The translations under genes were made by a program, and so were the position numbers. 51,285 bases of DNA from the NCBI GenBank assembly GCA_913778765.1, contig CAJYXO010000272.1:1-51285 (forward strand), given 5' to 3'. The number at the start of each line of letters is the position of its first letter. Position 1 is the stretch's first letter. Source of the DNA: an uncultured Massilia sp. (GTDB lineage Bacteria; Pseudomonadota; Gammaproteobacteria; Burkholderiales; Burkholderiaceae_D). The notes under the pieces were generated by a model, which was given only the letters and a program-made list of their open reading frames with translations, was not told the DNA's origin and did not search any database. Shown one piece after another: positions 1-7,624 of this stretch.

Positions 1-16
1 GAAGAGAGGAGACAAA

Positions 17-3000
17 GTGCTGCACACGAAAACCAAGGGATCTTCCCCCTATCCGCATACCCGCCACCGGCTGATCGCCCTTGCCGTGGCCAGCGCCTGC
101 GCCACCCTTGCAGGCCACGTCCATGCACAGGAAGCGAACAACGGGACGGCCGCCAGCGCCGCCGATCCAACCAGCCCCAACACCGTGATCGTGACGGGTA
201 TCCGCGCCAGCATGCAGTCGACGCTGAACCTGAAGCGCAACTCGGACGGCTTCGTCGACGGCATCGTCGCCGACGACATCGGCAAGTTCCCCGACACCAA
301 CCTGGCCGAAGCGCTGCAGCGCATCAGCGGCGTGTCGATCGACCGCAACCGCGGCGAAGGCGCCCTGGTCACCGTGCGCGGGGTCGGCCCCGACCTGAAC
401 CTGGTGCTGCTGAACGGCCGCCAGATGCCGACCGCGAGCCTGGGCGACCAGTCCGGCCGCGCCTTCGACTTCAGCAACCTGGCCGCGGAATCCGTGTCGC
501 AGATCCAGGTGTACAAGAGCGTGCGCGCCGACGTCACCCCGGGCGGCATCGGCGCCAGCCTGAACATCATGACCGGCCGTCCGCTCGACCTGGGCAGCCA
601 GGCCAGCCTCGGCGTCAAGGCGGTGTACGACGAGTCCAACAACAACCTGCCGGGCGACGTCAAGGCCGGCCACTCGGCCACTCCGGAGATATCGGGCCTG
701 TACAGCACCACCTGGCACGACGGCATGTTCGGCCTGGCCGCCACCGGCAGCTACCAGAAGCGCAACATGGGCATCAATACGGCCTCGGTCATCAATGGCT
801 GGCTGGGTCCCTTGCGCGGCGACGCCACCAGCGGCGACGGCCTGGTCACGCCGCCGGGCGACAAGAACTACGTGAACATCAAGAACCCGCCGGGCCCGAA
901 CGACCTGTACCTGACGCCGCAGAACATGTCGTACCGGATGAACGGCTACCAGCGCCAGCGCACCAACGGCCAGCTGACCTTCCAGTTTCGCCCGGTCAAG
1001 GACCTGACCACCACCCTCGACTACACCTACGCCGAGAACAAGATCCAGCAGCGCTACAGCGAGCTGTCGGCCTGGTTCGGCCATAACACCGAGATCCAGG
1101 GCGCCGAGTTCACCAAGGGCCCGCTGGCGTCGCCGCTGTACTACGAGGAGCGCTACACCAGTCCGCAGGACATCTCGATGAACGGCGGCGACTCCGCCAC
1201 CAAGTCGACCCTGAATTCGCTCGGCTTCAACGCCCAGTGGAAGGTCTCGCCTGCCCTGCGCCTGAGCCTCGACGCCCACCACTCGGTGGCCGAAGCGAAG
1301 TCGGACAGCCCCTACGGCAGCAACAACGACCTCGGCACCGCCAGCTTCTCGCGCGGCACCACGCGCGCCGACTTCACCCACGAGATGCCGGTGCTGTCGA
1401 TCCAGGGCGCCGACTTCGTGGCGGCCCCGAACCAGGTCGCGGGCTCCTGGTTCCAGGACGGCCGCAACAAGATGAAGATCGACCAGATCCAGCTTGGCGG
1501 CCGCCTGTCGCTGTTCGAGCGTTCGGGCCTGAACTTCGGCCTCGGCCACATCAAGAACGAAAACCATTCGATCTTCCAGCAGGTGCAGCGCGACAGCTGG
1601 GGCGGCACGGTGCCGCAGAACTCGGCCGCCTACGACCAGAGCCTGTGGCACGCGGACGACCTGCGCAAGTACTTCGGCAAGCTGGGCGGCGCCGACGATC
1701 CGGCCCTGTTCAACCAGATCCACCCCTTCGACTTCGCCGCGGTGCGCAACGCCGCGATCGGCATCACCGGCGACAAGGCCGGCTACACCCCGAGCCTGGC
1801 CAACCCGGCCTACGACCGCACCACGGTCGAAAAGACGAAGTCGATCTACGCCCAGTTCAGCACCGACTGGGATACGGCGCTGCCGATGCACACCGGGATC
1901 GGCCTGCGCTACGAGCAGACCAAGGTCGACTCGACCGGCCTGACCAAGGTGCCGACCGGGATCCGCTGGATCGCGGAGAACGAGTTCCCGGTCGACTTCG
2001 GCTCCCAGGTCTACGAGACCCTGCACGGCAAGTACAACAACCTGCTGCCGAGCGTGGACTGGGACATGGACCTGCGTCCCGACCTGAAGCTGCGCGCCAG
2101 CTATGGCGTGTCGATCGGCCGTGCGCGCTACGACCAGATCGCCGGCGGCTCGACCTACGGCGCCACCGCCGGCGTGTTCGGCGACACGGTCAGCCGCGGC
2201 AACCCGGCGCTGGAGCCGGTCAAGTCGAAGAACCTGGACCTGTCCGCCGAGTGGTACTACAACAAGCAGAGCATGCTGTCGCTGGGCCTGTTCAACAAGA
2301 ACCTGACCGACTTCACCGGCTCGGCCGTGGTGAACGAAGCCTCGCCGAACGCCACCACCCCGGTGGGCGGCAAGTACTGGAACGCGGCGCTGGCGTCCGG
2401 CTGCTCGGCATCGAACAAGATCTGCATCCGCAACTACATCCTGCACACCTTCGCCGGCCAGCCGGGCGTGACCTTCACCGGCGATAACTCGGCGGGCAAT
2501 GCGCAGGGCACCATCACCGGCATCGCCGGCGATCCGGCGCTGCCCTACACCGTGTCCACCCTGGCCAACTCGGAGGGCGCCAACCTGAAGGGTGCGGAGA
2601 TCAACTGGCAGCACATGTTCGCCAACGGTTTCGGCTTCCAGGCCAACTACACCTACGTGAAGTCGGACCTGACCTACGATAACCTGAGCGTGGGTAACCA
2701 GTTCGCTCTGGTCGGCCTGTCGAACTCCGCCAACCTGGTCGGCATCTACGAGGACAGGAACTGGTCGGTGCGCGCAGCCTACAACTGGCGCGGCGAGTTC
2801 CTGTCGTCGACCAACGACAACGGCAAGCCGAACCCGAGCTACGTCGAGCCTTACGACCAGGTCGACCTCTCGGTCGGCTACAACGTGAACCGGAACCTCA
2901 GCCTGTCGCTCGAAGCGATCAACCTCACCGACGCGACCCAGCGCACGCATGGCCGTTCCGACATGCAGGTGCTGCAGGTGTCGACGGGCGGCCGCCGCTA

Positions 3001-3028
3001 CATGGTCGGCGCGCGCTACAAGTTCTGA
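17..3028 (+). CDS. TonB-dependent receptor (TIGR01782-like, outer membrane)
   Basis: An outer-membrane gated channel, energised by TonB/ExbBD, for a carbohydrate or other bulky nutrient; the substrate cannot be read from the sequence. The start is GTG with a GAGGAG-type ribosome site a few bases upstream. Residues 1 to about 38 form a signal peptide ending in VHAQ. The plug follows (about 55-190), with IVTGIRASMQ, the TNLAEALQRISGVSIDR box, VTVRGVGPDLN and LNGRQMP, all typical of the TonB-Xanthomonas-Caulobacter receptor class. The rest is a 22-strand-type barrel ending in an aromatic residue (RYKF). The length of 1003 aa is normal for this class. The gene is directly followed by a remnant of a cupin-like gene; such genes often accompany these receptors together with SapC and tryptophan-halogenase-like genes, but here no intact partner is left. 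There is no terminator between the receptor and the remnant. Confidence 0.93.
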   Translation: MLHTKTKGSSPYPHTRHRLIALAVASACATLAGHVHAQEANNGTAASAADPTSPNTVIVTGIRASMQSTLNLKRNSDGFVDGIVADDIGKFPDTNLAEALQRISGVSIDRNRGEGALVTVRGVGPDLNLVLLNGRQMPTASLGDQSGRAFDFSNLAAESVSQIQVYKSVRADVTPGGIGASLNIMTGRPLDLGSQASLGVKAVYDESNNNLPGDVKAGHSATPEISGLYSTTWHDGMFGLAATGSYQKRNMGINTASVINGWLGPLRGDATSGDGLVTPPGDKNYVNIKNPPGPNDLYLTPQNMSYRMNGYQRQRTNGQLTFQFRPVKDLTTTLDYTYAENKIQQRYSELSAWFGHNTEIQGAEFTKGPLASPLYYEERYTSPQDISMNGGDSATKSTLNSLGFNAQWKVSPALRLSLDAHHSVAEAKSDSPYGSNNDLGTASFSRGTTRADFTHEMPVLSIQGADFVAAPNQVAGSWFQDGRNKMKIDQIQLGGRLSLFERSGLNFGLGHIKNENHSIFQQVQRDSWGGTVPQNSAAYDQSLWHADDLRKYFGKLGGADDPALFNQIHPFDFAAVRNAAIGITGDKAGYTPSLANPAYDRTTVEKTKSIYAQFSTDWDTALPMHTGIGLRYEQTKVDSTGLTKVPTGIRWIAENEFPVDFGSQVYETLHGKYNNLLPSVDWDMDLRPDLKLRASYGVSIGRARYDQIAGGSTYGATAGVFGDTVSRGNPALEPVKSKNLDLSAEWYYNKQSMLSLGLFNKNLTDFTGSAVVNEASPNATTPVGGKYWNAALASGCSASNKICIRNYILHTFAGQPGVTFTGDNSAGNAQGTITGIAGDPALPYTVSTLANSEGANLKGAEINWQHMFANGFGFQANYTYVKSDLTYDNLSVGNQFALVGLSNSANLVGIYEDRNWSVRAAYNWRGEFLSSTNDNGKPNPSYVEPYDQVDLSVGYNVNRNLSLSLEAINLTDATQRTHGRSDMQVLQVSTGGRRYMVGARYKF

Positions 3029-3050
3029 GTCTCCCTTGGGCGGTCCCGCC

Positions 3051-3273
3051 ATGCTGCCCGAGCCCGCGCCGATCCGCGAACTGGACGGCCGGGCGCAGGG
3101 CGTTCTCTCCGACGAACTGCTGACCGCCGCCGAACCGGTGGTGCTGCGCGGCCTGGCGTCTTCCTGGCCGATGGTCGCCAAGGCGCATTCGTCGCAGTAG
3201 GAAGCGGGCGCCGCTGGACGAGGACAACGCACGCGCGCTGCGCGTCCAGCTGCTCAAGCGGCTGAACCGCTGA
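3051..3273 (+). pseudogene. Remnant of a cupin-like (cupin_8/JmjC-type) gene, ends only
   Basis: Starting 22 bases after the TonB receptor, the frame from ATG 3051 reads MLPEPAPIRELDG and AEPVVLRGLASSWPMV, which matches the N-terminal start of cupin-like proteins that commonly sit beside TIGR01782 receptors. It then hits a stop at 3198-3200. In the +1 frame just behind it, APLDEDNARALRVQLLKRLN ends at the stop at 3271-3273 and looks like the C-terminus of the same sort of protein. About 45 N-terminal and 25 C-terminal residues survive of a protein that should have roughly 300, so I read this as one large internal deletion. The family assignment rests on a short match and is tentative. Confidence 0.5.
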
Positions 3274-3367
3274 GGGGTTGTTTCGCCTGCGTGGCGCTAT
3301 GTGTGCGTTCGAACCGAGTTTCGCCTGACTCGGGTTATCCTTGCATTTCGAGCAAAGGAGACGACGA

Positions 3368-3769
3368 ATGTCTTACGAAGAACGAGACGACTACGGTATG
3401 TACAAGAACAAGCACGGCAAGGGACCGGGCCCGGAACTGATGGGCGCGCACACACTGCTCGGCGACCACGTCCACAACCTGCAGAACGAACACCTGGGCG
3501 TCATCAAGGAATTCATGGTGGACATGCGCAGCGGCGCGATCGCCTACGCGGTGATGTCGTCCGGACGCTTCCTCGGCCTGGGCGAAAAGCTGTTCGCGGT
3601 CCCCTGGCAGGCCCTCACGCTCGACCCGCAGCACAAGCGCTTCACGATGGACATCGCCAAGGAGCGCATCGAGAACGCGCCCGGCTTCGATACCGACCAC
3701 TGGCCGGACATGGCCGACGGCGAATGGGCCGGCGCCATCCACGCGCATTACGGCACGCGGCCCGCGTGA
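3368..3769 (+). CDS. PRC-barrel domain protein
   Basis: A small cytoplasmic protein of 133 aa. The start at ATG 3368 is fixed by a strong AAAGGAG eight bases upstream. Residues about 22-95 form a PRC-barrel-like fold: the segment LLGDHVHNLQNEHLGVIKEF leads into GAIAYAVMSSGRFLGLGEK and FAVPWQAL, which is the classic pattern of stand-alone PRC-barrel proteins seen in many beta-proteobacteria. The exact role of these proteins is unknown; they are often linked to stress or RNA-processing functions by fold only. The stop overlaps the GTG of the next reading frame by 4 bases, so the two were probably translated together. Confidence 0.85.
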   Translation: MSYEERDDYGMYKNKHGKGPGPELMGAHTLLGDHVHNLQNEHLGVIKEFMVDMRSGAIAYAVMSSGRFLGLGEKLFAVPWQALTLDPQHKRFTMDIAKERIENAPGFDTDHWPDMADGEWAGAIHAHYGTRPA

Positions 3770-4091
3770 GCCTGCGCGCCGCGCTGGCGTCCGCGCTGCT
3801 GTGCGCGGCCACGATGTCCGCGTTCGCGGAAGACAGCTGCTCTCTGCGGGCGCCGGATCCGGTGTTGCAGCCGGAAGCCTATCCGGGCCAGACGCTGGAC
3901 AAACCCAGCGCGCACACCTCGCCAAAGCCCGCCGCATCGCGCCGCGCGAGGGCGCGCGCTCGCTCTGCCGCGACGGCTTGGCGGCGGACGCGGGGGCCTG
4001 TTCCTGGGACAGCCTCGGCGGCTACTCGGTGTCCGTCAAGCGCGGTGGCAAGGCGACGACCATCGTCGTGACGGAATACGTCAGCGCCTAG
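3766..4091 (+). pseudogene. Small secreted protein, frameshifted
   Basis: Starting at GTG 3766, overlapping the stop of the PRC-barrel gene, the sequence encodes a good signal peptide (LRAALASALLCAATMSAFA) and a short mature start (EDSCSLRAPDPVLQPEAYPG). Coding then continues sensibly only in the next frame, from about position 3900 on (QRAHLAKARRIAPREGAR, then CSWDSLGGYSVSVKRGG and VVTEYVSA before the TAG at 4089-4091). The two halves fit one protein of roughly 107 aa broken by a single-base indel near 3895-3910. Whether the frameshift is real or a sequencing error cannot be told here. I do not recognise the family; a cysteine-containing periplasmic protein is the most that can be said. Confidence 0.5.
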
Positions 4092-4100
4092 CGGCGGCCG

Positions 4101-4138
4101 AAAAAAAACGCCGCCCCGCGGTCGGCGGGAGCGGCGTT
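4101..4138 (-). terminator. Rho-independent terminator for the M20 hydrolase gene
   Basis: The arms AACGCCGC (4107-4114) and GCGGCGTT (4131-4138) pair. They are extended inward by CCCGC/GCGGG, with one bulged A and a 5-base loop. On the minus strand the hairpin is followed by eight U, from the A run at 4101-4108. It lies about 20 bases beyond the stop of the minus-strand gene at 4158. Confidence 0.85.
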
Positions 4139-4157
4139 CGTCGAATCGCGTCCGGTC

Positions 4158-5486
4158 TTACTTCTTCGGCGCCATCAGGTCCAGCAGGATCGCGGTTTCA
4201 GCCTTGATGGTGTTGACCACGGTCGGCTTGAAATCCGGCGCCCATTGCGGCGAGTGGGTGCCCGGCAGCGGCTGGCCGGCCTTCCTGGCGGCGGCCAGGC
4301 GGCCCGCGTCGACGGCGCCGACGTGCAGCAGGACCGCCTTCACGCCCGGCTGCAGGCCGTACTGGGAGAAGTCTTCCGAAGTCATCTTGGCCGGCATCTC
4401 CTTCACGAACTCGGGGCCGACCGCGCCCTCCACGACCCTGGCCATGCGCTGGACCAGCTCCGGATCGTTGTAGACCGAATCGGTGCCCGGCTGGACGTCG
4501 ACCAGCGGCTCTTTCGGCGCGCCGGCGGCCATCGCTTCGCCCTTGGCTTCGCGTGCGATGCTGGCCAGGACGCGCTTGCGCACTTCCGGCTTGAAGGTAC
4601 GCACCGACAGCGACAGCTTGACCTGGTCGGGGATGATGTTCGCCACGGTGCCGCCGTGGATGCTGCCGACGGTGATGACCAGCGGGTCGATCGGGTTGTT
4701 CTCGCGTGCGACCAGGGTCTGCAGGGCCAGCACGATGCGCGAGGCGATCACGATCGGGTCGCGCGCTTCGTGCGGCACGGCGCCGTGGCCGCCCTGGCCG
4801 AACACGGTGATGTTGACGACGTCCGACGAAGCGCGGAAGGCGCCGGCGTGGTACATGACGGTGCCCGACGGCATGGTCGCGTCGTCGTGGAAGGACAGCG
4901 CGTAGTCAGGCTTCGGGAAGCGCTTGAACAGGCCGTCCTTCAGCATCGCTTCGGCGCCGTGCACGGTCTCTTCCGACGGCTGACCGACCAGCATCAGGGT
5001 GCCGCTCCAGGCCTTGCGGTTCTCGGCCATCAGCTTGGCGGTGCCGTACCAGGCCGACATGTGCAGGTCGTGGCCGCAGGCGTGCATCACCGGGGTCGGT
5101 TCGCCGGCGGCGTTCTTGCCGGTGGCCTTGCTGGCGAAGGCCAGGCCGGTTTTTTCCTGGACCGGCAGCGCGTCCATCTCGGTGCGCAGCATCACGGTCG
5201 GGCCGGGGCCGTTCTTCAGGATCGCGACCACGCCGGTGCCGCCGACGCCGGTGGTGACCTCGAAGCCCAGCTTCTTGGCGAGGTCGGCCAGCTTGGCCGA
5301 GGTCTTGTGTTCATCGAAGCCGAGTTCCGGGTTGCGGTGCAGGTCCTGGTACAGGTTCTCGATGGCCGGGTAGCTGGCGTTGAGCTGCTCGGCGAACGGC
5401 GCGGGCAGCGGCGCGGCGTTGGCGGCGGCGCCGGCGACGATACCGGCCAGGAACAGGGAATGACGAAGAATGCGGGATGGCTTCAT
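4158..5486 (-). CDS. Exported M20-family amidohydrolase/peptidase
   Basis: A zinc-type aminoacylase/carboxypeptidase-like hydrolase of the M20D group (hippurate hydrolase, IAA-amino-acid hydrolase relatives), which cleaves N-acyl amino acids or small peptides. I chose ATG 5486 because it opens a clean signal peptide (MKPSRILRHSLFLAGIVAGA, cleaved near ANA-AP); an upstream in-frame ATG at 5543 would put 19 unconvincing residues ahead of it. Metal and catalytic motifs visible: MHACGHDLHMSAW, GQPSEE, FHDDA, GGHGAVPHEARDP and KMTSEDFSQY. The length of 442 aa is usual. The signal peptide implies a periplasmic enzyme, whereas many relatives are cytosolic. The gene is monocistronic, with its own terminator. 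Confidence 0.9.
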   Translation of the reverse strand: MKPSRILRHSLFLAGIVAGAAANAAPLPAPFAEQLNASYPAIENLYQDLHRNPELGFDEHKTSAKLADLAKKLGFEVTTGVGGTGVVAILKNGPGPTVMLRTEMDALPVQEKTGLAFASKATGKNAAGEPTPVMHACGHDLHMSAWYGTAKLMAENRKAWSGTLMLVGQPSEETVHGAEAMLKDGLFKRFPKPDYALSFHDDATMPSGTVMYHAGAFRASSDVVNITVFGQGGHGAVPHEARDPIVIASRIVLALQTLVARENNPIDPLVITVGSIHGGTVANIIPDQVKLSLSVRTFKPEVRKRVLASIAREAKGEAMAAGAPKEPLVDVQPGTDSVYNDPELVQRMARVVEGAVGPEFVKEMPAKMTSEDFSQYGLQPGVKAVLLHVGAVDAGRLAAARKAGQPLPGTHSPQWAPDFKPTVVNTIKAETAILLDLMAPKK

Positions 5487-5792
5487 GGAGATGTTGTTCA
5501 GGTTGTTTGAATCGAGGTAAAGCAGGCGGGGATGGCATGCCATCTTTTTCAGACTACCAGCTCAGTCCATTTGCAACAATGAAGATTTAACAATTCACTC
5601 CATGGCCTGTCGGAATTTCCCGACAAAGTGTTGCAAATTTTTTTCCATAACGCATTTTTTAATTCCTTTGGGAAACGTGCGGACAGTACAATTCCCTCAC
5701 TTCCAGGCCCGCTACCTCGCACGTGCCCATGCTCCTCCTGCGAGCAGGTTTCTGCACGCGTCGCCGGCCTTCTTTCACACAAAGGAAACTCG
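5487..5792. other. Intergenic region between divergent M20 and MCP genes
   Basis: This 306-base region is markedly AT-rich around 5575-5690 compared with the coding DNA on either side, as expected for two divergent promoters. I see A/T tracts (a T run at about 5637-5644) and a short inverted repeat GTCGG-N6-CCGAC at 5609-5624. I could not identify a convincing sigma-28 (TAAA-N15-GCCGATAA) or well-spaced sigma-70 promoter, so none is claimed. Confidence 0.5.
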
Positions 5793-7514
5793 ATGGGATT
5801 CGTTGCAAACATCAAGATCGGCAAGCGCCTCGGACTCGGCTTTGCCCTCATCCTCGCGATGACGGTGGTCATTTCCGCGGTCGGCGCCTGGCGCATGAAC
5901 AAGATCGCCGACGACACCAAGGCCATGATGGCCCTGCCGCTGGCCAAGGAGCGCCTGATCACCGACTGGTACAGCCTGAACTTCGCCTCGATCCGCCGCA
6001 CCGCCGCGATCGTCAAGAGCACCGACCCCTCGCTCGGCGCCTATTTCAAGGAAGACTCCGCCGCCTCGGTCAAGAAGGCCGCGGAACTGCTCAAGCAGAT
6101 CGAGACGCTGGTCGACGCCAGCGGTGCTGAACGCGACCTGTTCGCGAAGGTCCTCGAACAGCGCAAGGCCTACAGCGCGTCGCGCGACGGCGCCGTCAAG
6201 GCCAAGGCCGACGGCAATGCCGAGGAATCGACCCGCATCCTGGACCAGGAATTCACGCCGGCGGCGCAGAAATACCAGGACCTGCTGCAGCAGATGGTCA
6301 CCATGCAGCGCAACAGCATGAACGCCACCGCCAGCGGCATCGACAGCAACGCGGACAGCGCTACGCGCCTGATCATGATCCTGTGCGCCTGCGCGGTCGC
6401 GCTCGGCGGCGTCATGTCCTGGCTGCTCACCCGCGGCATCGTGCTGCCGATCCGCGAAGCGGTGAAGGTGGCCGAGACCGTCGCCGGCGGCGACCTGACC
6501 AAGGCCATCGTGGCCCACACGAAGGATGAAACCGGCGCCCTGCTGCGCGCCCTGCGCCACATGAACGACAGCCTGGTGGGCATCGTCAGCCAGGTCCGCG
6601 GCGGCACCGACACCATCGCCACCGCCTCGCGCGAGATCAGCGCCGGCAACCTCGACCTCTCCAGCCGCACCGAGCAGCAGGCCGGCGCGCTGGAAGAAAC
6701 CGCGGCCTCGATGGAAGAGCTGACCACCACCGTGCGCCAGAATGCCGACAACGCGCGCCAGGCCAACCAGCTCGCCATCACCGCGTCGGAAGTCGCGACC
6801 CAGGGCGGCGCCGTGGTCAGCGAAGTGGTCACCACGATGGGCGCCATCAACGCCTCGGCCAACCGCATCGCCGACATCATCGGCGTGATCGACGGTATCG
6901 CCTTCCAGACCAACATCCTGGCGCTGAACGCCGCCGTCGAAGCGGCGCGTGCCGGCGAACAGGGCCGCGGCTTCGCGGTCGTGGCATCGGAAGTGCGCAA
7001 CCTGGCCCAGCGCTCGGCCGCCGCGGCCAAGGAAATCAAGGAATTGATCACCGCCTCGACCGCCAACGTCGACGCCGGCACCAAGCTGGTCGACCAGGCC
7101 GGCGCCACCATGGAACAGGTGGTGACGAGCATCCGCCGCGTGACCGACATCATGGCCGAGATCACCAGCGCCAGCCAGGAACAGACCGGCGGCATCGAGC
7201 AGGTCAACAGCGCCATCACCCAGATGGACCAGGTGACCCAGCAGAACGCGGCCCTGGTCGAAGAAGCGGCCGCCGCCGCGGCCTCGATGCAGGACCAGGC
7301 GGCCAAGCTGGCCGAGGTGGTCAGCGTGTTCAAGCTGGACCGCGCGCATGACTTCGGCGCGGCGCCGGCTGCCCGCGTGGCGCCCGCCGCCCCGGTCCGC
7401 CCGGCCCTGCCGCGCGCCGCGGCGCCGGCGCCGCTGAGCAAGCCTGCCGTCAAGCCGGCCGCCAAGCCGGTCAAGGCCAAGCAGGCGGCTGAGGCGGAGT
7501 GGGAAGAGTTTTAA
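5793..7514 (+). CDS. Methyl-accepting chemotaxis protein with CheR-type pentapeptide
   Basis: A transmembrane chemoreceptor signalling to CheW/CheA. ATG 5793 is preceded by AAAGGAAA. Order: a short cytoplasmic N-terminus; TM1 at about 12-33; a periplasmic four-helix-bundle ligand domain at about 35-190; TM2 at about 190-213 ([20 protein letters not shown]); HAMP at about 214-268; and the methyl-accepting signalling domain, with the conserved hairpin tip around residues 370-405 ([20 protein letters not shown], then [16 protein letters not shown]). The tail is Ala/Pro/Lys-rich and ends in EWEEF, which fits the xWxxF pentapeptide that tethers CheR/CheB in some receptors (NWETF in Tar). The length of 573 aa is typical. 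The ligand cannot be predicted. No other che genes are in the window. Confidence 0.95.
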   Translation: MGFVANIKIGKRLGLGFALILAMTVVISAVGAWRMNKIADDTKAMMALPLAKERLITDWYSLNFASIRRTAAIVKSTDPSLGAYFKEDSAASVKKAAELLKQIETLVDASGAERDLFAKVLEQRKAYSASRDGAVKAKADGNAEESTRILDQEFTPAAQKYQDLLQQMVTMQRNSMNATASGIDSNADSATRLIMILCACAVALGGVMSWLLTRGIVLPIREAVKVAETVAGGDLTKAIVAHTKDETGALLRALRHMNDSLVGIVSQVRGGTDTIATASREISAGNLDLSSRTEQQAGALEETAASMEELTTTVRQNADNARQANQLAITASEVATQGGAVVSEVVTTMGAINASANRIADIIGVIDGIAFQTNILALNAAVEAARAGEQGRGFAVVASEVRNLAQRSAAAAKEIKELITASTANVDAGTKLVDQAGATMEQVVTSIRRVTDIMAEITSASQEQTGGIEQVNSAITQMDQVTQQNAALVEEAAAAAASMQDQAAKLAEVVSVFKLDRAHDFGAAPAARVAPAAPVRPALPRAAAPAPLSKPAVKPAAKPVKAKQAAEAEWEEF

Positions 7515-7531
7515 TCAGCGTTAGCTCGTGA

Positions 7532-7615
7532 ATGTCATTCCCGCGGAGGCGGGAATCCATACCGAGCGTCCAACTTCGGCGCCTCGGCATGGGTTCCCGC
7601 TTTCGCGGGAACGAC
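7532..7615. repeat. REPIN-like pair of inverted REP elements
   Basis: Two REP-like units in opposite orientation. The left unit (about 7532-7564) contains GTCATTCCCGCGGAGGCGGG. The right unit (about 7584-7615), read on the minus strand, contains GTCGTTCCCGCGAAAGCGGG. Over about 33 bases the two differ only at a handful of A/G transition positions. Each unit is a small hairpin by itself, and both can pair with each other into one long cruciform. This GC-palindrome type (TTCCCGC-GCGGGAA) is dispersed in many beta-proteobacterial genomes. It lies between the convergent MCP and dnaE2 genes, where it may also act as a transcription barrier. Confidence 0.8.
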
Positions 7616-7624
7616 GTTTTTGGA

